Of a stretch of 64,000 nucleotides of DNA, positions 1-13,200 are shown piece by piece. Each line of letters opens with the position of its first letter. The first letter of the stretch is position 1. Where the stretch lies: contig NC_092520.1 in NCBI RefSeq assembly GCF_037038585.1, forward strand, positions 7,828,501 to 7,892,500. Direction: 5' to 3'. Position numbers and translations under genes: made by a program. The notes beneath the pieces were generated by a model. It was not told where the DNA came from. It saw only the letters and a program-made list of their open reading frames with translations, and made no database searches. Source of the DNA: Patagioenas fasciata (Eukaryota; Chordata; Aves; Columbiformes; Columbidae).

Positions 1-1061
1 CCTAAAGGGTCTCAGCTGCTCTGCTCAGGACTGGGGAAGCTTTAAATCACAACTTTGTGTGGGAGCAAAACCAACTAATACAGTACCATGTATGTCTGAT
101 TACAGGATGTGTGGAAATGGATCAGTAGAACAGAATTCATGTAGGATTCTACTCTGAAGAACTGGGAAGAGAATGTGCTGCAGTTAAGCCAGACATAGTA
201 AGTATGTTAAAATTAGCAAAACACAGCTTTGTGAACTGTGGAACTATATTGTGTGATACCTACCTGGGAAAAAAAAAAAGGTTAAGAGCCTGCTAGGATA
301 GGTGGTATCTTGCATAGAGTGAAAAGATAGTGGGAGTGCAACCTTAGTTGCAGAAAGTGCTCTGCAGAATGGTGGTACCTGGGAAGTTTAGTAGCAGCAC
401 AGCTTACTGTGAGCTCCCACAGCCTGTGTGGGTGTTCATCCCTTGCAAACTGTTGTTTGGGGAGGACTGAAGTTCTGCTTCCACTAGTTTTATTAATTTG
501 TATACTGTGAGACATCAGTGAAGCCTCCACCTTGTTTTGTAAATGCAGTCCAACTATTTCTCTTAGATTTTGAAGTTAATCTAATAGACAATATAACACT
601 TCTTCCCTCAGCCTTCTTTAAACACAAAGACATGGTAAGATGTCATTCTTGCAACACTTTAAGACTTGATTGACCTGAGGCAAGAAACTTGCCTGGTTTA
701 CATGAAGAAATCCTTGATAATTCCAGTTCAGAGCTGTCCAGATTTTGTGGTTGCAACATAAGCTTCTATGCACATGGTATTTAAAGCGGATATCCATACC
801 TGCTCATAAGCTGAAGGAGTGCTGTTGTAGATCCTCAACAAATGCAGGATTATTGTTTGTTGGTAGCTCTATAGTAAGCACTTTTTACTACTGTCTAATT
901 GTTAAACTGTCATTTCTCTAAATATAAAGGAAGTTACAGATGGCAGGTTGCTTGAGATACTGTTATATCAACCTCATGGAACAAAATCACAATGAGAATC
1001 ATGGAGTAAATAAATATGGCAGCCAAGCATCACCACATGCAGAAGGTGGTTGGGCTTTTTC

Positions 1062-1096
<35 letters not shown>

Positions 1097-4000
1097 TTCT
1101 TTAGCAGGGGGGATAATCATTAACCTCGCTGCAGCTACCTTCCACATCTGTAAGAAGTGCCATTATCTTTAGAGATGAAGTTTCCCTTTGAGTAGTGCCA
1201 ATGCCAATTATCTTGTTTTAATCTTCTAGTTGAACTCTGTGGCCAGGGGAGCAAGCGCAATGACTTGTTGCGTGATTTTTATGCTTGTTAGGTCAATGCG
1301 ATGGCAGCACCAGACTGCAAGGGCCTGAGGCAGACACACATGGACCTAAAGGGTTGTGATGGCAGCTGCCTAACAGAGACCTGTCCAATAACAATATCTG
1401 CTTCTCTTCTGTCTCTCAGCAGTTTGTCACCAGGGCTGCTTCTGAGGCTTACGTTATATTCAAGCTATTTATTTCTTTTTCTCTGACCTCATTACATCCA
1501 TGGTGCTGCAACCCTGAGGCACTAGAAGACTAGTCTAGATGTAGCTGGCTCCTCACCTGTGTCCTCCCCACCTCTTTTTTTTCCCTCTGAAGATTTTTTT
1601 TAATAAGAGGTTTTTGTCTTTGACAGTTGGCATTACCTTGTAAGTGAATAGTCCTCTAGAACCATGACTTATAACATGGAGACAGACCAGTATTTTAAAT
1701 TAGTGATTCTAAATACAGTTTGGTTTGGATATAAAGCAGTAAGGTTCGTGTTACCACATAGCTTCTAATTCTACATACTCAAGATGATTACATAGAAGTT
1801 ATTTCACATTTATTCCATATGTCCTGTAGGACAGTGATTTAGCCTACATGAGATCATATTCCTGACATAATTATACAGTATTGGTGGTAAAATGTTGTGA
1901 GTAAAAGTTACAGTTATATCTTGTAAATTAAATTGTTTTTCAGCCCACAGTGTCCGTAGATACCCTGACTTTCTTTCCCAAAGTGGGGGTTGGTACAAAG
2001 GAAAGGGAAATGACTCATATGGTTCCGTTCCTCTTGGCCTCAAGGTAACTAGTCAGAAAGGCATAGCAATTCTGACTCCATCCAGCAGCTTACAAAAGCT
2101 TCTAGAATGTTTAAAAGGTTTTCTGTAACGAACTTGACTTTGCAAACCTGGTATCTGACCCTGCAGTGAGGAATCATAGAAGAGTTTGGGTTGGAAGGGA
2201 CCTTCACAGCTCATCCAGTCCAACCCCTGCGATGAGCAGGGACATCTTCACCCAGATCAGGTTGCTCAGAGCCCTGTCCAGCCTGGCCTGGGATGTCTCC
2301 AGGGATGGGGGATCCACCACCTCTCTGGGTGACCTGGGACAGGGTTTCACCGCCCTCATTGTAAAAAATTTCTTCTTCATGTCTCACATGAATCTCCGCT
2401 CCTTTAGTTTAAAACCATCACTCCTTGTCCTGCGACAACACGCCTTATTAAAAAGCTGTTCCCATCTTTCTTATAGGCCCGTTTTAAGTACTGAAAGGCT
2501 GCAATAAGATCTCCCTGGAGCCTTCTCTTTTCCAGGCTGAACAACCCCAACACTTTCAGGAGTATTGTGTGGTTTTGGGGGAAGAGCATTTTGGTCAGAA
2601 GTCTGTTACAGAATTTCCATTTGGGGGGGATTCTGAGGAAATACACTCTTAAATCTGCTACTTTTAGTTCTGAATAGCATGTGAGAAGCTTTTATGAGTG
2701 ATACACATTTTTGTTAGAAACGGAAGGCTAAATCCTGCAGAAAGAATCATTGCATCAATTTGAGAACATGCTCCCCAAGTCTTGAACTGGAGCACATAAA
2801 TTCCTTTAGCACATTCCCAGACGCCTCCCATCTCACTGCTGCAACATGTTATGTTTGGTAGGGTTTTGACTGCTTCCTTGGGGCTTTTCCTCCAGGGCTT
2901 GTGGTGACTGCTGCCTTTCTGATCTCCTGGAAGGGGAAAGGAGCCTTTGAAGACTTGGAGTGGGAAGATAGTTGTGGAGGGCAAGGCATAGGTTGATAAG
3001 AATGGAGTAGGGTCCAAAAGTTCAATGGGCTGCCCTCATGAGATTATTCTTTTGCTCTGTGTGGTTGGTGACTTGCCCAAGATGCTGGCCTAGAAATGTG
3101 CTAATGAAAAGTAAACCAGAATGGCGAGCTCGTGACTTTTAGCCCAAGTGGTTGTGCTTTTCTTTTTTTTCTTTTTGTTTCTTTTTTCCTTCTGTTCGTG
3201 GAGTTTACGGAATCTTTCTTTAAATACACAAAACCCAGCTTCTAGCCCTTGTGAAGAGATTTCATGGATGTGATCCAAGCCTACACTGGCGGAAGGTGAA
3301 CACTGGAGATGCAGGTTGAGCTGCCTCACTCTGCAGCGTTGCTGTGAATCTGGGCCGCAGGCAGCAGTGAATCTTTCTTCAGAGATATCTTGCTCTTGTC
3401 TATCTGTATATGATAGTCATAGACACAGACTTCTTGTGTTCTCTCAAATAAAACGTCAATACTTGTGACTACACTTTTTTTTAAATGTTAAATGCATGAA
3501 TGTGCTACGTGTTCTTGATTTGCCCCTCCCCACTCCTCACCTTTCCCTCTCCTCCAAATTGTTCTGCTGACTTAAAGAAGAACTTAAAATGCACTTACTT
3601 TAAAATGTATCATTTGAATGACACTGGATTCTTTTTTTTAGGGGGTTAGTTGTCATATTCGAATGTATTATTTTCATGGCCAACTTGAACAAGAGGCCTG
3701 TAAAACAGGTCTGACTTGAAGTGACCATTTGAACTTCACAAAGCAGTTTAATTACACTGAAAGACTTGTTTCTTTTAATTAAAAATGCATACATAATCTA
3801 CTTCCCTGATCCCTCATATTACAGCTTATTCTTCCTTGTCTCTTTTTTAGGGGGTATTTTGTTTGTCCTTAAATGCTGGATATACTGGGTCAATCAACTG
3901 TTGTTGTAGGAAGCAGAGCTGAGAGAACAAGCTGAGAAGACATAACTGTGATGGCAAGCAGGAATGCAACACTTTCCCAAAAATCTTTCATCTAGGGAAG

Positions 4001-4137
4001 CATGCGCATACTCTACTGCAAGAAAGCAATATTGGGGCTCTTTAGACCACTGACTGTGACCTGGTCCATCTTGCTCAGTGCCCGCTGAAAAAATATTTCT
4101 ATACCTTTAAAGTAAACTACAAGACTATTCTCCTCAG
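1..4137. other. Non-coding DNA upstream of SYTL2 first coding exon
   Basis: I find no convincing exon here. The stretch holds one minus-strand CR1 copy (2171-2565) and a T-rich tract near 1058-1100. It is either intergenic DNA or the intron following an untranslated first exon of SYTL2. The sequence just before the first coding exon resembles a splice acceptor, so the SYTL2 promoter and 5' UTR exon(s) may lie here unrecognised or before the window. The short ORFs look random. Confidence 0.6.
2171..2565 (-). mobile_element. CR1 LINE fragment, 3' end, minus strand
   Basis: On the plus strand it begins GAATCATAGAAGAGTTTGGG, the reverse complement of a CR1 3' end. It continues with typical CR1 text (TTGGAAGGGACCTTCACAGC, then TCCAGTCCAACCCC) to CAGGCTGAACAACCCCAACA, after which similarity stops. 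It is a 5'-truncated, inactive copy. The 113-residue ORF across it is a by-product of the repeat. Confidence 0.9.
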
Positions 4138-4188
4138 CAGGATTTAAGATCTTCTGGACACTTTACCAACCACTCCACACACAACAAG

Positions 4189-4289
4189 ATGATCGACCTG
4201 AGCTTCCTAACAGAGGAGGAACAAGAGGCAATAATGAAGGTGCTGCAACGGGATGCAGAGCTCAAAAGAGCTGAAGAAGAGAGAGTCAG
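4189..4289 (+). CDS. SYTL2: SYTL2 coding exon 1 (SHD first half)
   Basis: Encodes residues 1-34, the first helix of the Slp homology domain that grips GTP-bound Rab27. The donor is CAG|GTAAGA at 4289/4290, phase 2. The exon probably starts at 4138 or 4141 after a tandem acceptor (CTCCTCAG CAG), giving about 50 bases of 5' UTR. That implies an upstream untranslated exon. Confidence 0.95.
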
Positions 4290-7200
4290 GTAAGAGATAC
4301 AGTGCCCTGGGCTGTCCTGGGAAGACCTACCCAGCTTGTATGCTGAATTACTCAGAGCACAGGAGTAGATAAAACCAGTCATTGCTGAGGGCCCCACATT
4401 CCACAGTATATATAGTTTAGAGTTTTTTTACTCTGGACTAGATTTAGCATAGTGTCTGGATGAAACGTATCTACCACACAAACAATTAATTACTAGCCAA
4501 CAGATTTAACTGTTGATTTGGATCCTCGCAATTCCCCGAGGGGCCAAGCACACTCGGTACGCACCTGGCTTGACATACATCTGGCTTGGTTTCCTCAGAA
4601 AATGATTCGGTCTGCAAGTATGAAAACCTCTGTGAAATGAACGAATGTGTAATAAGCGGGGGGATTTCTTTCAACAAGATCACTAGTGTCCCAAACAAAC
4701 AGAAGAGTCAGCATAGACACAGTCAGCAACATGTCTGAGTGATGAAATACGTGGAACATTGGAGATGTGGTCCAGAGGAGGTACCAACACTGCTCCGTTG
4801 CCAAGAGAAGTCCTTGTAATCTGTGGCTAAAGCAGAAAATTGCTCCCTCTTTTCTTTGTGGTCTCACAAATAGAGGGATTTTTTTTATTCTGGAGTGTTT
4901 TGCATGCTGGGAGATTTTCCTAGAGCAATTCCTGGGCTAAGTGCCATGAACAGAGGTGTATGTGTGGAAAGCAGTGTTGTTCAGATGACTTGACTTTGAC
5001 AGAGCCGTTTAAACAAGTACAAATAGCAGTGGAATAGTGATTTCAGCTAATACAGACAGTGACCTGCTCAAGAATGAGGATTTTAGTAGTCAGGCTTTTT
5101 TTTTTAAAGCAACTTGAAGAGTTGTTTTCACCATATAGTTTTGTCTCCTACTTCAAAAAGCAGAAAACTGACTTTGCTGTAACAAAACGGTCATTTTCTT
5201 TACTGTAGGTATGAAAACACTTGCTTTCATCTTTGAATGGGTACATCAGTGCCAGGTCTGAAAGAACTCAGGGGAAAGTAATTGTAGATGTGAGTTTGAA
5301 AACAGTATCTGGGGAAAGAAACCCTTCCTGGAACAGATAATCAAAAACCCACTCTCAGTAGTGGTCTGAAAGGGCTGTTGACAAGTATTTTTGTCTGTAT
5401 AACTTCACTGTTGCCATTCGTAATTCTAGTTCAAGAGGGTGTGGTGGAAAATGCAAGGGACTGCATGTTGTAGCAGCCTGTAATCAACATGTTTGTTTCT
5501 ACAATAAAATGTCTGTTCTGGTTTCTGAATATTATAACTTCTGAAAAGCTGGAAGCTTATGTATGGAACTGATTTTTCTGCATAGATGTGGCATATGGAG
5601 CTTGCTTTTTGTATATTATATATTACAACACTACCTTCAGCTAAGGAGATGCAACATTTTGGTTTGAATTCTGCAGCTTTGCACACCTGGAAGATTCCAA
5701 GAGCTGGGATTAAATGTCATCAGACAAACATCACACCCTGACAAGGTGTTACTTGTATGTGTATATAACAGAAGTCTTTTAATGTGATCTTTTTCCCTAT
5801 CAAAGAAATTCTGAGCTTTGAGAGGTGTCTGTGCCACGTTCCTGGGACAAACTGGTAACATGACAAAATCCTCTTTGAGCAACATCTTAGTGGAATTTTA
5901 CAAATCACCCAATAAAGTCCCTTCTCTGCTAGCAGCTCCTAATATTGATTATCTGTATTAAAACTCTGCTGATATTTTTGGGAACAGCATTGTTTTGGGA
6001 ACAACATGCCTGCTACTTCGTTGACCTCTGCTGAGCTCTGTCCCAAAGGAACAAGGATGTTGAAATTTTCTTCTTATGGATAAAAGGGTGATGAAGAAAT
6101 CTCAGATGACAAGAGGGTGTGATGCAAGAAAATCAAAAGCCATTGCATTCTTTTTTTATTCCTAGGGCAAGAAATACCTCTTTTTGCTTCATTACCCCAG
6201 GAGCTGCTGCCAGCCCCTGAATGGCAGTGTTACTGAGGAGAGGAAAAACAGCATAAAATGGAAGATCTGAGTGACAGCTTGTCAAGACTAGGAGTCATTT
6301 TTCAGCATATTGCTGACTTATTTATTTGGTTGTCCTCATTCCTGTCCAGGAATCTCACACATAGCTGAATTCCCTGGTAGCAGCTTCAGCGTAGCCCCGA
6401 ACTCTTTTTACAGTTGTGTAATTCAGAGTTAACACAGTTTTAGGCCCTTTCTGGAGACAGTAACACGGAGCAGAAATATATCTGAAGTCCTGGGTTGTGG
6501 CTGGGTGACTCTTGTGTGGTGGAGCAGCCTGCCCTTGGCACCAGCATGTCTGAGACACAGAACTGTTGTGGTCGCCTTTGCGCCAGGGTTCCATGCGGTG
6601 GCTCTCGGCCCTTTCCCGCAGAACCTCCTGGCATTGCTCTCGTGGGCTGTGCTGGGGATTGTTTGCTCATTGTGTAAAATGAAAGAGGGTAAGCGATAGG
6701 GAAATTCTGTGTTTGTGTGCTGGGTGGTGGCACTGCGTGCCAAACCCCTTGAATACATGCATTGCTGTTACATTGCAAAAACAGAGAAAGCTTCAGCGGG
6801 CTGGTTCTACTGGGTGCTACGTACACTTCACCTTCCTGATAACGTTCTGTGTGTGGCTGTTGAAACCCCAGCGTAGATGTTTTTTTGATTCCGGTCAGTT
6901 TTAATAGATATCCTCTTCAGTCACTTTTCAAGGCAGTTTTCCTTACATTGTAGACTGTTAGAAGGAAGGCTTTTTTGTTGCTTGTTTGATTGTTTCTTAG
7001 GATGGGATATACTTAATGTATTGGAGTGAGCTAAATATTGGGATTGGGGAAACTGGACTTACCATTGTAGTGTGAAAATGGCATTCAATGACAGTCTCCA
7101 GAATACATGCTTAAAATCTTCATAAAATACTTTTCTGTTAGATGTAACCATTTTGAAGGTTCACTTCAGGTTCTTGGTGGTCTTAGGGACATGGTTTAGT

Positions 7201-10200
7201 GCTAGAGTTAGGTTAGGTTATGGTTGGATTCTGTGATCCTAAGGGTCTCTTCCAACCAAAATTATTCTATGATTCTGTGGGTTTGAACACGGGTGCCAAT
7301 TCGAGTTTAAAGGGCTGATTGAAGACAGAAGAGTTTAAAGATGCCATCTTAGAGGTGCTGTCAAAGCTAACCTCCTTGTTTCTGAAAAGTTACCCATTTT
7401 TCCCTCTCTGCCTCCAGTGTATTTTTTCCAAAGGTTCTAGAAATTTTCCAGGTGTGTCCTCAGTATCCACTCAGATGACTGTGGCAGCTGGGTAGTGTCT
7501 GCATAGTTAGCTAAGTAGGCACCAATTAAAACTTCATAATTCTGAAATATCACTCTTTTTCATTGCCATACAAATACCTAGGGACTCTTCTTAAAGCTAA
7601 ATCTCTGCAAAAATGTTCATTTTACCAGTTCTCCACCCCTTTTTCTTATAAACCTCTTAATATATATTATTTGCACTATTTCATGATAAAAGTTTGGGCA
7701 TCTGTAAATGAATGGAAAAATAATGCGGAGGAGACGTGGTTTACAGGCAACGCAAGAGCATGGTATATCTGTGTGTGCTCTGCAGTCAGGGCTGGTCAGT
7801 AAACAGAATAGTGTTTGTGTGTCTGACTGAGGTCTCTTAGGTTGGTCATCGTCCCTTCTGAGCCACACTGAATTTTTATTCAAAGCTTGCTTGCGCAAGG
7901 GATGCCACAAATAACAATCGCTCCCTAAATGCAGAGGTAAGGATATGTTAAGATCCTGTCAGAGCATCCCCTCTAGTAACGTGATTCTAAGGTTCTTCTC
8001 AGGGTACTGATGTTATCCATAAGCCTTAGTGAATTCAAATTAGTCTAGTAATAAGCAAGTATGACTAAGAAGATAAAGCCTACATACAGTTCTTGTGAAG
8101 CTGACTTTGAAAACACATTAGAAAAAAAACCTCAACTTGCTTTGCAGCATATTTAATTGTATTTTTAGGTCATACATTTGTGTCAATGAGAAGTTTGCTT
8201 ACAATGTGAGCAAGGCTTTTAAATCTGAAATTAATTCTTCCCTTAGTGATTAAAAAAAACCTCTGCAGATGGATTAATTACAAGAGACTGAGAGTTACGT
8301 GACTTGCACTCTTTCACTGAAAATTCAGATGGTGAGATATTAGTATCTCCTCTTGTCAAACAGAGCATCTGTGCTCACACACTGCTCAGACATATTATAG
8401 GAGAAATGGAAATTAATTGCTAATTAAATGAAACTCATGCTATTTTTATAACTAGTTCTGAAATCATATATGTGTGTTTGGTGGTCGTACCAGGGACTTC
8501 TGATTAACTTTTAACAGGCTTAATTGTTAGTAAGTGTAACGTACTGATGGTCAAAGTGTATATGTGAGAGTGTGTGCTTAGAAGATTGTCTTCAGCCGGG
8601 TCAGGGACATCCCATAAACTCCTTGTGCCCTTAGCTGACTGATTTCTTTCTAGCTGAGCAGGTCTGTTGAAGGAGAAATAACTCCATCAAACTGGCAACA
8701 ACCTGGAGGACTCCCCCAAAGGAGCTGGAGGATAAGACAGTGCCTACCTGCTGCCCATTCCTTCCTTCCTTTACTTGGCTTTGGGTAGTGGTTGCATGAA
8801 ATGAAAGCAGCTCAGAGACATCTCCCGTTGCCAAAGACAGAGGAGGTCCAGCATGTCAATTCAGCAACAACCTCTTTTCAAATAAATGAAACTTGGTCTA
8901 AAAAAACCAATATATATATATTAGCTTTAGCAGTTTAAAAATGGCATTTTTTTCTCTCAAATGCTTGGTTTAATGTGCTAATAGGGCAGGATTTCCGAGG
9001 CATTTTGCAATAATCAAAGTATCAGGTGGCACTCACAGCTGCTGATTTCTCAGGTATGCAAGTATCCAAGTACCTTGAGATGAGACATTCCTGTTGGGGT
9101 GTAAGGTACACCTGTCTGGGTGGAAAAGATACACTCGTGTCTTCTGGAATAATTCCACCTTACAGACATTGCTTAGTGCCAAGTGTGATTTAACAAATAG
9201 AGTTATGTTCAGGAAACAGAGCAGTTTTATTCCCTTGCAAAACGTGTGTGCCAGTATTTATCCTTTTTAACAAAACCAACTGATCTAAGAATTACTGTGG
9301 GTTTGGTGGGGAATTTGTTTGTTGCGCTCCAGAGATTTATTTTAAAACAAACAAACACCAACCCTCCTTCCCAAAAATGACCACCCTATTCTGAGTGAAA
9401 TCCTTTTTTGCTTAAGTCTTTGTTTGTCACTGGACAGACAAAAAAATAAGTGGATATATATCCTTCAGAAAGCTTTTCTGCATCCTCTATGGTTTCTGCT
9501 GGGTTCACAATACCAAAGTAACAGCGAACGACGTTGGTCTCAGCCCACTCTGTGACGAGCCAGTAAGAAAAGCAGGACTGTTCTCATCTTAATCTGGTGA
9601 AATAACTGGGGTTAAGACCTTACTTACTGGCCTTGGTAATGAACATGGCGTTGGACTATACTGGGAACTGGGCTGACACCTTTTCTTCCCAGTATCGATT
9701 GCTAACTTCTCTACTAGTAGCAGGCAGATTTTTTGAGTGAATGATGCTTGTTTGGAAGAGCTAATACAGCAGAGTGTATGAAGCTCATTTTGTGTGGTAC
9801 AAGAATGCACTTAAGGGAAAAAGTGGATACTAATAAGACTTTTTTAACCTCTAAATTGGGTACTTCTCAGTAAGTGTGGTCTTCACTACAGCACAAAAAC
9901 TGTCTTTGCAAAATTTATCACATTTGTACCTGGGACTGCGCTGTGTTATTGAGTGCCAAACTGGAGCCTTTCTCTTCAGAGTAGATTAGTCTTGATTTGT
10001 AGCTCACCTGAAATCCTAAAATACAACTGATTTAGCACAGCATAAATTTATTAGATATGCCCTTGCTGACAGTTTGAGAAAAGCTATGATGCAGGCTCTT
10101 CTGCTCTCTTACAGTACGTGTCCTGTGGGTTGCTGTTTGATCAGGGCTGTTTTTAAGCTCTATATGCCTACTTTTAAAGCCTATAAAGTACGGGGAATGC

Positions 10201-13200
10201 TGTGTTTGAGCAGAACCTGTGAGCAAATGCACATGCATTCTAGCAACCTCTCCTCTCCAGGCTCAGGTTGTCCTCTACTGCTCTCCAGGCTGACTCTAAT
10301 ACCACCGATGTGTCGTCACAGGATAGCTGTTCCCTCCTTGTGGTGGATTTCTTTGTTTGGTGTTTTTTCTTTGTTTTCTTTCCATGGCAGGTTTACTTGG
10401 ATAGCGCATGAAAAGGGAGGGGAGGCCACTGGGGACCTTCTATGCAAATCCTTTAAGACTGGGAGACAAACTAAACAGTAGGAGGCTGTAATAGAAATGA
10501 AACAAGTGGAAGCTAATAAAAACTGAAGGCTGACAGACCTTGAAAGACTCCTCCATCCTGTACTCTGTAAGCTCAAAAGTCTTGCTACAGATTACCTGAA
10601 TGGAATAAAATTAAGCCTCCATATAGTAAGAAATGCTGAAATACATGTACGTATTCTGTGTGTCTGCATAGGGAGTATCTAATTACATGATTTATAATGG
10701 ATTACTTGTAAAATGAAGCTTATTTCAAACTTGACAGCGCAGTTACTAATAGGAGAATAAGTCTGAGTGTAACTGCAGGTCACGTAGCAGAAAAGCATAT
10801 AAAAATGAAGGACTCTGGCTTCAATGCAGAATGTATATATAGTTTAAATGAACTATGGGGACAACATGCCAGTCTGATGACACATATGTGGCCATCATAT
10901 AGGAGAGAAAGCATGTCTAGTAGCATTAAGCTGGTCAGTGTGTTTCACAGGCGCTTGCTCAGCACAGAAGCTGTGGTCATGGTTTTGACTCCAAATTCTG
11001 GTGGAGACCATGTTTCAATAGCAACAGAGCTGCCTGCTGTCACTTCTTCCTCTCCAAAATCAATTAACTTGCCTCACACCTATAAGCATGTAACTCATTC
11101 ATTTTAATGCTCTGGGCCTGGATGTGTCTGTTTTCCCTTCTGACTTCAGAATAAATGTCAGTTTGTCTTGATAGCCATCAAGACTTGTGCTGACTACAGC
11201 CCAGTTAGTTCTCTGAGGATCCAAAAGCAAGACTCTAGCTGAGATTAATTAATCAGAGTATTGTTAGTAGACCTAACACACCCAGACTTCTGAACAGGCA
11301 TAAAATGAAAGAATGTGCATGAAGACAAACAGAACTAGCCTGCCTGGTTCTCATGTCTCTACCTACTTCTACCTGCCCAAAACCTTGCTATCGAAAGAGA
11401 CCCCAAAGGCGAGAATTGAAGAGGTGTTGGTGATGAAGTATCATGATGACAAGGATGGAGAAAGGTTGCATAACCCCATTGGTTTCCTTTATTCTTCTAG
11501 TATGGCCCTCAACCAGTTGAAAAGCTTATTGCTTTATTGGTTAAACCAATCAAATATTAAATTATTTATTTTGAAAGTCATATGTGTGCATATTCTTAAC
11601 TGGGGACTGCCCATTACAAATATTTTGGGTGTAGTTGTCTAACAAATGCCAGAACAGATCCTTTTTTTCCCTACAGCTTACCTAGATATGTGCAGACCAA
11701 AGAGGCGCGCTTATGGAGAGTGGAATGGTTAAATAATTACTTCTTTTGCCTTGTAAACCTTTTATGGCTGTTTCCCATTCTCAAACAAGAAGAAAAAATC
11801 TAACTAGCAAGTCTGACACTTATAATGCCTGATCTAATATTTTTTTTACTCCTGTTCTTGCATGAGTGATATTACAAAAAGTTTTGGAAGGTGTTTGTGC
11901 TCAGAAAGTAACCTAGAACCTAAATCCTTTGTCATGTTTTGTTGGTTTAGGGTTTGTTGTTATGCTTACAGCAAATAGAATTAAGGATAAATTCCTCAAA
12001 AGCCTCTCTGCTTCCACCTTCTTCACTCGTTTGGTATTTCATTTGCAGCAGGGAGGTTTTAGAAGTGAATTTGTAGTGAAGGTGGTGGTATCAGGCTTTG
12101 GAAAGCATTTATTTTGCCACCAGTCACTGGGGTGTATTTTCCTATGTTCAGAATAGGGGGTGTGAGATGGTAATGAATCTCTTCAAGCCAAATATAGACC
12201 TGGATTTAAAAGCTGCTTAGTTTGTCACAAGAAGTCCCAGAATGAGCTGACGGCACACAGATTCTCCTGTCTGAAAAGCTCAGTTGGAGCTGTCAATTGA
12301 GGAATAAGGCAATAAAAGAAGTTATTAAGATTTCAGTTGTTACATCTTGCAAATTCCGTGGTGGTTTGTAATATGGGCTATGAATAAGGGGAGGGGCACA
12401 GGGGCAGGAATTAAGAGACACTGAGGAGGTGTAGTTGAACAGTTTTAGATACAGGTGTGTATTGCTAGATAGCTTTTCAAAAAAAAAAAAAAAAGAAACA
12501 GAAGTCATTATCACCTTGCCCTAAAATGCAATGCGCTATCACGCTGGCCTACAAAGCATAAGATAAAGCACTTTGGATTTGCTGACAGGCTCTGATTATA
12601 TCAGAGCTGATTTCCTGCCTTACAGTGGTACCTCATGGTTTAGCCCTCTATCAGATATTCTGGAGATGGGGAGAAACAGCTCGGTTAATACATGTGTAGA
12701 TTTTCTGTTTGCCTACAGAGTGCTTGACAATTGCTTTGTACGCTCGTTCAATGTAATTTCACGTATACTTAATGCCCTAGTGGGATGAAAAACTTCTCCT
12801 CTTGCCATCAAAAATGTTTCACCTAAGCATAGTGGAAAAATCATATTAAGTAATAGGGGAAGTCAGGCTTATTTAAAAAAAAAAGATTTGAGAGTGAATT
12901 CCTTGTAACAATGTGCCTTCATTTTCTTGAGTTTAATATTCCTATGGAAGAAACAGGCACTAGTTGTGTTATAACTAAAGGCTGTTTCACTCTGAAAGCT
13001 GCAACATAGACCAGCTGGCATTTCAACAGACCACTGAGGGACTCCAAAACACAGGCCTACATCATATGTAAAGCTGATATTGAATTTTCCACTAACTGCA
13101 AACCTGGGAACTGAGCCTGCAATCTGAATCTTAATCTGGATGCCTACTGGTTCTTTGGTCACCAAGAGGAAAATAATGTAATGACAACTTGGTTAGTCTC